Assembly: GCA_001632425.1 (NCBI GenBank)
Contig: KV425554.1
Coordinates: 1 to 64,000 of the forward strand
Direction of reading: 5' to 3'
Length of the DNA stretch: 64,000 nt
From: Neolentinus lepideus HHB14362 ss-1
Taxonomy: Eukaryota > Basidiomycota > Agaricomycetes > Gloeophyllales > Gloeophyllaceae
In this document: positions 36,543 to 48,049 of the stretch, one piece after another
How the letters are laid out: every line of letters begins with the position of its first letter
Numbering within the stretch: position 1 is the stretch's first letter
Position numbers and translations under genes: made by a program
The notes under the pieces: model-generated
What the model saw: the letters and a program-made list of their open reading frames with translations, nothing else
Databases searched by the model: none
Told to the model about the DNA's origin: nothing

Positions 36543-38045
36543 TTAATCGTCCAATGCGTCTCGGTCCGTGCGCTCAGGGAAGAGAGGGAGCATATGTCCC
36601 ATCCTCAACACCTTCGTACGCAAATACTTTTCAAGGTCCTCCCCATGGGCAGCCCCTCCGCCGATAAGAGTGGCTCCCGACCTCCGTTCCTTCTCCAGCT
36701 CATCCTCCACGTCCATTGCGACGTTCACGGGCACTGCACCTTCAGTGGCGTGCCGGTGGCGCCTCTGCCAACTGCGAGGAATCATCGGCACACGCTCGAC
36801 GATCCGCAGTCCCTCCTTCTCCAACGCCAGAACCTTGTCCGGGTTGTTCGTAAGTAGACGCACGCCCTCCCCGCACTCCGTGCCGAGTCCCAAGTCTCGC
36901 AGAATAGCGCCGGCAATCTCGTAGCCGCGCTCGTCTGCTTTGTGGCCGAGCATTAAGTTTGCCGTTACGGTGTCATGCCCGAGGTCTTGTAGATTGTAAG
37001 CACGGATCTTGGATAATAAACCGATACCTCGGCCCTCCTGACGGAGGTACACTACTGCTCCCCGACCTGGAATAGTTGTTGGTGGCGCATCAGGGGTCGT
37101 GGAGGGTATCGAGATGGGCTGAGAGATAAGCCTAATGGCTTCGTCTAACTGCTCGCCGCAGTCACATCGCATACTCCCAATAGTTTCGCCCGTAAAACAT
37201 TCCGAGTGAATTCGGATCAAGGGAGAGGGAATAGAGTCCGCGCTAACCACAGCGTGTTCTGCGAACGGCTGAGATGGTGTCTGCGAATGAGGAGACAGCC
37301 TTCCAACATAAGCTCCTCGCGTTATGCGGTCCGCTTCCGTCTCCGATTCGGACCATATCGCATCTAACGAGCGGCTGCGAATTGGTGGTACCGCAGGATT
37401 GGGCGCATCAGAGAGCTGTGCGGGATCCATCACTATGGCAAGATGTTCCTTGCTATCCTTGTTGTTGTGGTAGAGGTGGAGGAATGCAGGTCCATGAGGA
37501 GTCGGGATTCGGGTTCGTGCCATACATTTGATTTCGAGTTCTGGCGACTCAGTACGCGTTGCCGGCGGTACAGCAGCATTGATAACAGATGTTGATGGCG
37601 CCCTCTGCTTCTTCGTAGACGCTGGGAGATTGTCAGCGGCTCGCAAAGGGTCCACAGCCTCACGCTGAAATTCATTCTCTTTGGACTCTTCCTTGCCCCC
37701 GATAGCCTGTAACCGCTTGCTCCTGGGGGCTTGGCGACTCACATAAGTGTATTTCTTCCGTGGTCCCTGGGCGGCGCCCACCTCCTCTCCCGTCCACCTT
37801 GTCCAATCATATGCTCCCTGGGCCTTGGGATCCATGACAGGCGGAAAGAAATCATGGTGATAGTGGTTGCGAGTTATGTGGGGACCGGAAGCAATTGCAG
37901 CGGCTAGAAGCAAGGGGTCTAGTTCTGCATCTCGTCTGCGATGCGACAACTTCTTATTTGACGGTGGGGATGCCGTGAGCAGGTCAAGTAGTGATAAGTC
38001 GTTGGGGGAGATGGCGACCGGCATGAGGAATGGGATGAAAGACAC
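36543..38045 (-). CDS. RIB1: GTP cyclohydrolase II
   Basis: The first step of riboflavin synthesis, opening GTP to 2,5-diamino-6-ribosylamino-pyrimidinone phosphate and formate. Encoded by one uninterrupted 500-residue frame, which is unusual among these intron-rich neighbours. The zinc site is visible in HSECFTGETIGSMRCDCGEQ. Other conserved pieces are VVYLRQEGRGIGLLSKIRAY, GHDTVTANLMLGHKADER and LLTNNPDKVLALEKEG. A fungal-type N-terminal extension of about 170 residues precedes the first conserved segment (IKCMARTRIPTPHGPAFLHL). The enzyme is probably cytosolic, as no targeting peptide is obvious. Confidence 0.95.
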   Translation of the reverse strand: MSFIPFLMPVAISPNDLSLLDLLTASPPSNKKLSHRRRDAELDPLLLAAAIASGPHITRNHYHHDFFPPVMDPKAQGAYDWTRWTGEEVGAAQGPRKKYTYVSRQAPRSKRLQAIGGKEESKENEFQREAVDPLRAADNLPASTKKQRAPSTSVINAAVPPATRTESPELEIKCMARTRIPTPHGPAFLHLYHNNKDSKEHLAIVMDPAQLSDAPNPAVPPIRSRSLDAIWSESETEADRITRGAYVGRLSPHSQTPSQPFAEHAVVSADSIPSPLIRIHSECFTGETIGSMRCDCGEQLDEAIRLISQPISIPSTTPDAPPTTIPGRGAVVYLRQEGRGIGLLSKIRAYNLQDLGHDTVTANLMLGHKADERGYEIAGAILRDLGLGTECGEGVRLLTNNPDKVLALEKEGLRIVERVPMIPRSWQRRHRHATEGAVPVNVAMDVEDELEKERRSGATLIGGGAAHGEDLEKYLRTKVLRMGHMLPLFPERTDRDALDD

Positions 38046-38660
38046 GCTAGGACTCTAGTGGAAGGCAAGAGAATAAATAGAGCGTAAATATGGAGGGCTA
38101 TATAACATATGACCAGGACTCGGACGTTGGAATACTTATACCCTTTGCCGGTGTGGATTGGTACCCAAATCTGATCCGCATAAGACGACCTCATGTAAGC
38201 AGCTGAGAAAGCACTGTGGGAACCATTTCCCAAAGCAGTCTGGAGGTAGCCGGGCCTCTTTGCTCGCAGTGTTCCTGGAGCCGCCCATATGCCCGGTCCT
38301 CCAGGCATGCAACGCTCTTTCTTGGTTGGTGTCTAGCTTGTTGGCGTATAGTTCGACAGCACCATCGAGCGTAGCCGAAGGCAGATAGCTAAAGATAACC
38401 TTCGAAGATTCGTGAGTTCTATAAATACGGATGTGCGCGACAAGCTCACTGCTCCCGCCAGATATTCTTTGTAGGCGCCTTCTTTGCCGTATATATATCG
38501 TGGCCGTGGGTGGACGCATTCACCCCGCAGCATGCCTTACGAAACTGCCGAAATCATCATATAGATCTCCACGGTCGTCGAGTCCACTCTTTCGTTTTTC
38601 GACCCTTGCCCCTCTTTTCTTGCTCCATCCGTGGCACGGGGGCGCGCAGTGGCTCGCCTC

Positions 38661-39360
38661 ATGTATTGGGCCCGGTTATGTGTACCCTGGTGTATTTATT
38701 ACCTTTGCTGGTGCGTAAAGGACTCAATATCCTTGTTGCCTTATTCTGATCCGCCTCCCCAGCCCTGTATTTGCACAGAGCTCGTCTACTGTTACTTCGC
38801 ATGCTCCTCATGTTACGGTCTATCCTACAGCATCTTCGGCTCTAACGTCCATACAATCTACCCTTGATCATGCAAGCTTGCGTCAGTCCACGTTACGTTC
38901 AGGTGGTGCATCCAGCCATCATATGCCCATGACTACGGTGTCGTCAAGTTACACTGTGCCCAACATCATCACTCGCGTCCCCTCTCCCATCGTGACGAAT
39001 CACCCACCAAACCCTCCGATATCACATTTCTCACCTAGACCAGGCCGGAATCGACCCAGCGGCCCGTCCCCAGGGCTGATCATTGGTGTCGTGGTCGGAG
39101 GCATTGTTGGTACTGTTGTTCTGCTTAGCTTCGCACGCTGCCTATATAGCTGGAGAAAGCAGCCGGCTCGGAATCGCATAGCGGAAGTGATGAACAGACA
39201 TCAAGTTCACAGGGAAATGGAGGAGCTGGCCAGAGAAGACCTCGAGGCATTTGCAGCATCGGTTCGGCGTGCACCCTCTCCGCCCCCACTTCCTCTCTAC
39301 AACGACTCACGACTCCCGGCATACACACCGGGTGGTGCAGCAGCCGACGCTAACGTGTGA
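38661..39360 (+). CDS. Single-pass membrane protein, function unknown
   Basis: From 38763 an open frame runs to a stop at 39358-39360. It starts with a Ser/Thr-rich presumed ectodomain (SSSTVTSHAPHVTVYPTAS, SSYTVPNIITRVPSP). A strong transmembrane helix (GLIIGVVVGGIVGTVVLLSF) follows, then a charged cytosolic tail with a helical stretch (REMEELAREDLEAFAASVRR) and Pro-rich end. An upstream exon 38661-38710 fits by phase and a GTGCGT donor but gives only a short hydrophobic start, so the true 5' end is uncertain. The layout resembles the many fungal wall-sensor-like or mucin-like membrane proteins. I recognise no family. Confidence 0.5.
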
Positions 39361-39858
39361 CATTGCACCGTTCGTTTATCGGATAGGTCTGCCTGTCATC
39401 TCACGGAGGGCCTAATTATGGCCCCCTTTATTCACAGTATCACTCAGCTTTACTAGAGAGCGATGACCGCCTTCTGGGCTGTACATCGCCGACCATTATT
39501 TGTGAATGGTCGGTCACTTATGCCATGTTCGCATGGCCATCTCCCTGCGCCCGACAAATGGGGGATCACACGGACTATGGACTATCTATCTACGGAATGG
39601 ACTGTCGGGTGCATCAACGGGTTATACTAGCGACGGCGAGTCGGTGAGGGTAGACGATGCTGTATGGAACGACTAGTAATTCGTGTAATTTATGCTAGGC
39701 ACTGATTTATTTTCGTGGCGCGTCGCGACGCGTACTAATTTACGGCGGGATTGATCGGCAGTGACCGGGGGACGCCGACAGAGGTTATTGCTACCGCGGT
39801 GCACGCCAAGGGCGAGGAGAATATTCCAGACGTCGCCCTGCATCTATACATTACAGTT
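39361..39858. other. Intergenic with 14-bp GC palindrome
   Basis: No gene is seen. Positions 39719-39732 read CGCGTCGCGACGCG, a perfect palindrome about 130 bp upstream of the next start codon, possibly a factor-binding site. Confidence 0.5.
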
Positions 39859-42162
39859 ATGGACGTGCCTCCCCCACAAGCTTCGTTGCCCACTCAAACT
39901 CGTGCTGCAATGCAGTCAGTCCATCTGCTTTTTTGAGTCAATTCATAGCTAATCGAGCACTTGGCATGCTTTACTGTCTTCAGACCCGAAAAACCAGACG
40001 GCGTGCGAGCGAATGTCATTGAGATACTGTCGGACACGGCCAATGGCATCTTGTCAGAACTTGGTTATTATCCTGGCATTATTCGCCAATCGAGAGCCGA
40101 AATCGATGAACTACGAAAGAGATGCGCGAGTCTTTGGGAGGACAATCGTAGGTTGGCCCAATTGCTGGACGTCGCAAGAGAGCGTCTGGCGACATACGCT
40201 TCGACGGACGAGGACCGCATAGAGCGCATCCTGGCATACAAGTCGGAGGGGGAGGCGCTGAGGGTTGAGAAGGACGCGCTCACTCGAACGCTCATTTCTG
40301 CTAATCCAGACGACAGAATGCACCATCTTTTACGAGAGATCGATGCCATCACCCATAAGTATCAGATTGCATTGACCGACATTGCCCTCCTGCGTAGTAA
40401 TCACATCAAGGTCACTACTCAACCCGGCAACGAGGCGACGGTTGGCTCACGCCCTCCTTCAGCCTCGGCTGTAGTAGCAGCAAGCGGTGCACTGTCGCAA
40501 GAAAAGCATGTCAATCCCGTTCCAGGTATGCTATAATTTCCGTTTTAGAGCATCGATCGACTGATGATCACAAGTGGCAGTACCAGTATGTTATTTTTGT
40601 CTGCGTACTTCGCGAGCCATGATGGAGGTCTGTTGTGCAGGTTAGACGTGTTTCACATGGCATGGCACGCCACAACGTACGTGTCAACGGCAGATTGTAA
40701 CCTACCAATTGACTGATGACGCGCTTGTAGACACCACAACCTCATCCCCAAATGATAGTGCCGCCACAGATTCCAGTAAGCATTGCCAGTCCTGGTTCGA
40801 AATTCTTGTTGCTCATCTTTCGGTTTCAGCAGAGCTTCGTCTCGGTGCGATACGGTTGTGTCTGTCCTCATTTCTGTCTTACTGATGCTCCCTAGGTTCC
40901 CGCGCAATATGGTTATCAGCACGCAGGATATATAGTCCCTCAGCCAGGTCCTAGTATGCATCAATCAGGCCCTCAGCCAACCGGACACGGCGACGCACCG
41001 CCCGGACAAGCTATGCTGCGACCAGGGCATCCTTTATCCATGCCCCCACATCAAGCAGCGGGACCTCACCCTCCTACAAACCCTCAACCTGTACTTTATC
41101 ATCAAGCACAACGCCCTGCTCCGCAGTATCACACACCCCACCCTGCCCATCAGCGCCCAATCATGCAATATACCCTCAACAATCCTGGCACTGTTCACCC
41201 TCACGGTCAGCCAGTGCCTCACCCCGCGGTACATTATGCTTCGGGGCCTAACCAAGCTCCAGGTCGACCAGTTGTGCACCATGCATCCGCTACTCCGCAG
41301 CCTTTTGCGGCGCATAGTCCCTTCGCTCACGGAGTGGCGCCGCCACAAAATCCGACTCCAGGCAATTCGCGCCCTTCGTCGAGCCTTGGCGCTCGTTCAG
41401 TCCATCCCCTGTCCATCAATACGGGCATCTCTCCGGTGACTACGCCAGATGGCAGCAAGCCTCCCCCTTTGATTTCGCACAGACGTGTCTCCCGGCATGC
41501 GTACCCTATGACGCCTTCTACTCCCAGCATGAACTTCATGGAAAATGATATGCAACTTCCCCTCACTCCAACCTCCGCAAGAACGGGCGACTTCCCAGCG
41601 AAGAATGTCGTATTGCTGCCAGGTGTTATAAGACGCCGGGAGGTCGAAGTCGTGGATCTGACTGGCGGCGAAGAACCTGAGTCAAAGAGACCTCGGCTGG
41701 AAGAGACTGGGACGGAACCTCAACCTCAGCTAGCGGGTGATGTGTCGACGGCCTCTCCTGCAGCTGAAGCTGAAAAGACAAATAGCAAGGAATCAGAGGC
41801 TATGACTGTAGATGCGGAAGGCGATGTTTTGACAAGCCCCCAGGAGGATGGTGATAATACCCTTCCACTCGAGGAATGCGTCGCCTCGATATTTGTGGAT
41901 GTGGAGAAGGGGAACTCGGAAAAGGGTCGGCTCTGCTACCTCTGCAAGTGCGTTCTTCACGTCACAGTGTTTCCTCTCATGTGTACGAGCTGACTGGGGT
42001 GCGGAATGTAGATACCGATACGAAACCAAGGCGGATCCGCACCCACCGAAGGTGTTTATAAACCCTACCATCGATGAGCAAGTCGAGCACGCCAAAATCG
42101 TTCATCCCCCGGTCTGGGATCATTTCCGAGAAAACGGTGTTCCGATGACACCAGCTAAATAA
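39859..42162 (+). CDS. Disordered coiled-coil protein with C-terminal Cys pair, function unknown
   Basis: Exon 1 (39859-39914) joins by a GTCAGT donor to 39984, giving AAMQPEKPDGVRANVIEILS. The N-terminal half is helical (SRAEIDELRKRCASLWEDNR, LDVARERLATYASTDEDRIE). The centre is Pro/His/Gln-rich (HPLSMPPHQAAGPHPPTNPQ). Near the C-terminus are a nuclear-type acidic/basic patch (EVEVVDLTGGEEPESKRPRL), which looks like a SUMO-interacting motif beside a basic cluster, and a CYLC pair that splices near 41950 into RRYETKADPHPPKVFINPT. Several small introns lie between 40530 and 40900. It is probably nuclear. I recognise no named family; conservation in other basidiomycetes is likely but unchecked. 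Confidence 0.7.
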
Positions 42163-42638
42163 ATTCTGATCTGTATTTCTTCAAGTGCCAGCACCATGTT
42201 TCACGTCTTATACCATCGCGCCGCTAAGCTTTACTGTTCCCGTTTATTTATGATAGTAATTGACCTTCACCAGGTGCTAGTGATTACGATATTGTGATTC
42301 TTGTTATAGAATGCATGTTTCTGCTAATTGTATGTTTCCGTCTCGTGAAGAGGTTTTGTTGCACTGTTGTCGTTACTAGAGGCTCTTATGATCATTCGCT
42401 CCCTCTGCAGTTATCTGGCGATTGGGAAGGAGTGTATCCTTCGACAATGTCCTGATATCGTCACTTCGTCGCTCTGATTCACTTCCAGACTATCGGAATT
42501 CAGACCAATTGACGATCTGTCTCTCAGCAGTTGGCATCTGAACACTGAGTTGTAATCCACATTCGAGTGAGTGCGGCTGACACTTCGTTTCCTAACCATC
42601 GATTTCCAGGTACCAAGGCTTCAAGATTCACGGACATT
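42163..42638. other. Intergenic, nothing recognised
   Basis: The 3' flank of the disordered protein gene and upstream region of the next membrane protein. I see no repeat or RNA gene. Confidence 0.55.
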
Positions 42639-44292
42639 ATGGTTGCTCTCGAGCTTCGTGCTTCGAGAACAGGACCTATCCTGTTGGAGGCTCTCCTGCA
42701 AAGCCTCTGTCAAGGCGTTGTGTTTTCCCAAGCGGCCCGATATTGGGATAGCCGCCGAGAGGACACGTTTGCTCTGAAGTCATATGTGGGGATACTGGTT
42801 GTCCTGTCCGTGTGCGTGTCTCCCAAATCAAAATTGTCTTGAGTGCTTCGCCGAATTGAAGCATGCCGCATTTCAGGCTACAGACTTCACTAGAAATATA
42901 TAAGGCGTGGTTTGTGACCATTCTCCACCACCAATGGGTATGCATATATCGTTCGGGACTTGATCTTTGAATGCTGACATCGATCCGTTTGTGGTACAGT
43001 CCGCTAGTCCGTTGAAATGGACCGACATCCTTCTGAACGGTACAATCGTTGTCCTCTGCGAAGTTTTCCTTGTCAGGAGATGTTGGCTGGTGAGCTGAAC
43101 CGTACCAGAAGTATCACTATTGACTCGGGACTAGGCGACGAATAAGAAAATCTGGATATTGGTTCCTCTAGCAGTCCTAACATTATCCATTTTTGTCGTA
43201 TGTGTAATTCTGGTATGTCCCTGCTACGGACTGGGAACATTTGCTGACATCGCATGGGTAGGCCGTGGAGGTGGGATTAACTGCTGGGGATGTCACCGTG
43301 GAAGATGTACGCAGCATAGTCCTGCCATGAGATTCCAGTATATTGAAAGTCTGTGTAGCCTTTGCGAGCTAATACAAGACATTTTGGATCGGTGAGATGT
43401 GTAAGTTCTTGACCGTTGATAGACTGCTCAACCCAAGACAGGCTGGGTTCGCATTTTCTTATTGGATTTTCGGTTCTCTTGGTAAGTGCTGGTAACATCA
43501 TGTCGTCTTTCAAAGGACAAACTTGACATCAGTTAACATCCTCATTTCCTTAGTACTCGATGCGCTCGTGACCGTTATATGTGGGTGGTACATCATGGTT
43601 GGATACGCAATTATACTGAAGATGTCCCGCCAGTATCGATCTTCCTTTGGCGCTCAAAGACGGGACTCAACTATCTAGACAAAACTCTCAGGCATATAAT
43701 TGGCATTTCCTGGGAATCCGCTGCCGTCCCTTTCATCTCCGAATTGGTTGCAGTCTGCATCTATAATGCATTACCGGTGAGAGGAGGGTCCACACTACTG
43801 ATGGATGACGAAGCCAGTTACTAATCAAGCACACTCCCCATTGAAACCGGCAGCACGTCAATTATCAACTAGTACTGCTCTTCGTACTTTCCACGGGCAA
43901 GTTCTACACCATAGGAATACTCCGCAGTCTCGCGTATCGGGTTCAACTGCGTGCCCGACTCCAATCAACGGACCTAGGACGAACCTCGCTCTCCGGCTGG
44001 AACTGGGATCAGGAAAGGACAGCTGTTGACAGGCTCTCGATCGCGGAGGTATATTCAAGTCATCTTACATGTCTTATATGATGCACCTAAAGCTCTACCT
44101 TAGGCTTCACCTCTGGATAATCCCGTTACGAACCGCCCCTCCATTTCCTCAACCGCCGTCGGTTCGGATGACGCTGTCTCCGATATCACAAGAGTTGCCG
44201 AAAGCACAGCGGAGGTCCATTTCGCTGACACGCCAAAACCGCTTACGAGACGTCTGACAGCCTTGAACACTGCCGATGAGAATGCTTCATAG
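42639..44292 (+). CDS. DUF6534-like multi-pass membrane protein
   Basis: A member of a large Agaricomycete family of predicted seven-helix membrane proteins of unknown role. The start gives MVALELRASRTGPILLEALL and CQGVVFSQAARYWD. A GT-ending exon joins as VVLSVLQTSLEIYKAWFVTI. More helices follow (LNGTIVVLCEVFLVRRCWLV, ILVPLAVLTLSIFVVC, FSYWIFGSLVLDALVTVICG). The C-terminal conserved part has TLRHIIGISWESAAVPFISE, VLSTGKFYTIGILRSLAYR and a Ser/Thr-rich cytosolic tail ending LNTADENAS. Several introns were placed only approximately. It converges with M28B copy 2, with 82 bp between the stops. Named from remembered family pattern. Confidence 0.72.
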
Positions 44293-44374
44293 ATGATTGT
44301 GGTACGGATAGTATCGTTACACGCAATTGGAAGAGTACTCGGATATAAGAACGTAGGGATCTGAGGGAACGCGC

Positions 44375-47300
44375 TCAAGATCGGTCCTGGAGCTGTACAG
44401 TGAGAGTTTCAATCAAGTAGACAAGCCGGAACACTTCGTATTCCGCGAGAGTAACATTTTTATCGATGGTGATTGCTTCTGTCAGGCCAGGCAAAGTAGT
44501 GGCACCATAGCCTAGATGGTAATTCGTTAGCCAACGGCGACCAGATACAAATGGAACAACGCACCTAGCCACTTCCCTGGGGCGACACCAAGGTGCCTAT
44601 ACCACTCTCTATCCTTAATACCTTCATCCGATATGAAACCTGTATAATAGAGAAGCCTGCTGAGTCTCGCGGCGACGCAGACAACCGGGTTATCGCATAC
44701 CTCCTTCAAACGAACTCAACTTCTTGTTCACTTTTTGAACCCTTTTGGCAGCCTTGATGAACTTACGGATAGGGAAGCCAGGCAGATCAGGGAAACGGAC
44801 AGCGCGAGAGTGACCATGGGCAGGCGTCGACGAGGGTTCCTCACCAGGCCCGATGGGAGGCATACCACGGGGGTGGTGGGGCCCACTAGGAAGATCCGGG
44901 GCGTGGGGAAGAACGGGCTCGTGAGGAGTCGTCGGCGGACGAGGACGAACCGGCGGGTGGGGAAGACTTGGTGGATGGGGGAACTTGGGGTGCCGTCCGA
45001 GGTCGAAGGTGCGGTCGTGACATGGACGATGGAAGTGGCTGGTGCGATGGCGGCGAGGCTCGTACGCTTCCAAGAACCCGCGGACGGAGTGGAGGTCACC
45101 GATCTCAGCCTCCGATAACTCCTCGTGGTGGTGAGGATGGTGCCGGTGGATAACCTTCTTGACCCAACGAATGATCCTCTTGAGGAAACCAGGCTTCTTC
45201 GTAATTTCATGAAGCAGCTTCTTGAACTCTTCCTCAGCTTCAGTCTTCTCGATGTCCAGCTCCAAGCTGGCAGCTTGCAACCTCTGAATGGAAGAGCGCA
45301 GGCCAGAGAAGTCGAGCGTGTCGAGAGAAGCGGCGTGGGCTTGCTTCTCAACGCTGGAAGGTAAAGGAGCAGACGAATCAGTTATACAGGTTGCATTGAC
45401 AGGAATGGGGTGACTTACGTGTCCAAGTAGGTACCCAGCTCGAACGCATACTGGGTCGTGTTGAGTGGCAGAATGATAGCATCAGCAAGACGCAGAGTCA
45501 ACAGGCCCAAGTGCTTAGCAACCGCGACCTGGCCAACCACTGTCAGCGTCAGATTGACAGATCGAGCAAGGTCGTACACGTACATGGCGGTAGAAACCGG
45601 GATCAGCATAAACCTCCTGGTACCTCTGAGAGTCATAGATGGAATGGTAGTGATACACCGCATCAGACGCGGTGGGCCCGAAGCCCTCATCCGAACTGGC
45701 AATCTACACTGAAGCTCAGACAGTGCACAAGGATCCACGAAATCAAGGCACTGACACCGATGCGTTGCAGGAACACGGTAAAGTCACTTCCCGATCCGAG
45801 AGGTTCTACGCCAGTCTCATATTTGGCTCGGTTCAGCTGCTGCGCCTCATACATCTGCATAAAGTCAGAGTCGGCCTTGCCCTTGAACGGTCCCTCGTCG
45901 GTAGACGCATCCCAGAGAGTGCGCCCAGCGTCGGTGGGATGGTCAACATCCAGGGCCGTCTTCTTAATGAGGTGAGCAAGGGACGGGGAACCCGACGCAT
46001 GCCATTGGGAGCCAGCGACGGAAACGTCTGCACGGAATCAGTATTCCCATGAATAGAGTACCAGCGTACAGGACTCACCGAGGTTGAGATACGAGACGAC
46101 ATGCTCAGAGAGCCATTCTGGGAAGTCCTCACCCCATTCGGTACTGCCGATGAGACCGTACTAGATCATATTCAATCACACTGCACCTGTATTGTGGTTT
46201 ATGTACCTACCTCTTCAGCGTCCCAGCTGGCGAATACGATAGTACGCAAGGGCCTCCATCCATTTCGCAATAGTTCGCCGAAGCCTTTAATGATCTCATG
46301 CAGAGACACAGTACCAGAAACCGGGTCGACCGCACCCATCACCCAGGCTAATGGAAGCCGATCAGTGTGATTCGGGAAACTTATTGTGTCGTCACATACC
46401 ATCCCGGTGACATCCAACAAGAACAACCTCGGAGCTGATGTGGCCAGGAATTACAGCCATGGTATTCCAAATGGGAGTAACCTTGGTGTCCACTGCAACA
46501 GAGTTTCTATTAACACCTCCGCTAAAATCGATTACAAAGAACATACCGTGGTTGACAAGCTTCACAGTCGTGCTGCTAATCTTACCGTCGAGCTTCCTGC
46601 CCTCGTCAACACCGCCAAGCTCCTCGAGCAGACGCGCAGCATTCGCCCACGAGATCGGCAAGCTAGGGATCTTTGGAATGTTGCTCCCATCCGTTCTGGT
46701 AGAATTCTCGTATGCGGGGTACCCAGGTGTAGTCGGGTCGCCAGAGTAGATCGAGATATACTGAACGGACCCGCGCTGCACGGCGGTGGGGTTGCGCGCA
46801 GGGCCAGCGGGATACGCTTCGTAACCGTTCTCCGCGGTGACGATGCCATCGTCACGCGGATCAGAGTAGATGAGCACACCCACGGCGCCTAGTTCCTCTC
46901 CGGCTTTGATCTACAAAGCATTTCAGCTTCGAGTTCTCGTATAGTGGACAGATGCCGCACCTTCAGACCGCGGAAGTTCGCACCGTAGCGCGTAAGGACG
47001 ATCTTGCCGGTGAAGTTCACGCCCTTCGCGAAGAGCGCGTCATAGTCGTCTTTCGTGCCATAGTTGGCGTATACGAGCTGACCCTCGACTTCGCCTCCGC
47101 GGCTAAGACCATGGAAGGTCGGGACGGCGTCCTTGTACTTCGCAGCCTCAGGGTCGCCCTCGTCACCGTCCTCAACCAGGTCAGCGTCCCAGATACTATC
47201 ACCATTATTGTCCAGGATCTGGAGGCTGCGGTCGAGAGGGGTGTTCATGACAGGGTAGTACACGTCGATCCACGCAGTCGGCTTCTTGTAGTGCGGGATG

Positions 47301-47843
47301 TGCAGGGTGGCTTCACGCGACTCGCGAGTGCCAGCAGAGAATACGGGCTCCTCCCGCCTCCGCGGGATACCGAACTCTGTGTGGAACAGCTCGAGGATGA
47401 CCTTGGCGTCCTCAAAGTCGTCGACCGACCCGGCGAGGTGGGGGTGCGTCGCGTACTCGCGCGAGATGGCCAGCGCGCGCTCGGGAGAGGGGACAGAGCT
47501 GCGGGGGTGCTTAGTCTCTGCTCATCACGCACAGCATGCATACGCACAGGAAGAGCTTCTCCGCGTCCTCGCCCTTCAACGGCGGCTTGTGGTGGGGCAG
47601 CGCGTGCGGGCCAGGCGCACCAAACCCAGGAACGGCCCAGGGGTTCCCAGAGAGAGGGTGCGGGGGTCCGCCACCCTGCACTAGCGTCTTCAGGCCCCAG
47701 AGAGAGGCGAGCACCACCGCGCACTTTACCAGCCGGCGGGCGAACGCGCGCGACGTGCGCTGCGGGGCGGGTTGGGCAGCAAAGGGAAGAGTTTCGGGCT
47801 GGCCTTTGCGGCCAGCAAAGCCATTCAGCGACATCTCATCCAT
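44375..47843 (-). CDS. M28B metallopeptidase (glutamate carboxypeptidase II / VPS70-like), copy 2
   Basis: Paralogue of the gene at 20242-23603 in opposite orientation. The N-terminal membrane helix is [18 protein letters not shown]. The PA domain has [18 protein letters not shown] and [13 protein letters not shown]. The zinc site is complete: [28 protein letters not shown] and [15 protein letters not shown]. The dimerisation domain starts [20 protein letters not shown]. Unlike copy 1, it contains a Pro/His-rich insert of about 90 residues (roughly 44780-45140; pieces such as [34 protein letters not shown]). It then resumes [20 protein letters not shown] and [21 protein letters not shown] used ATG at 47843; the in-frame sequence upstream has no ATG. 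Confidence 0.9.
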
Positions 47844-48049
47844 GCCGGGCTCGATTCCTGGACGCCCTTTCAAAATCTGAATGAGAACTCAGAGGGAGAA
47901 GTTTACGAGGAGTAGCAGCAGCGCGCATGGGTACTTTATCTCTATGTAATGTCAGAGGGCCGCGGCGGATTGCGTGCGCAGTGAATATCAGGCTGCGGAA
48001 TGAGGGGCACTCGACTTGCCGAGAACGTCTGGATCCCGCGATCATCGCC
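47844..48049. promoter_or_regulatory. Bidirectional promoter, M28B copy 2 / PEX14-like
   Basis: 206 bp between divergent start codons. No factor site that I would name is seen. Confidence 0.5.

Noticed and set aside
46952..47884. 310-codon open frame antisense to M28B copy 2
   Set aside because: Shadow of the GC-rich peptidase coding sequence; the peptidase strand carries the conserved motifs.
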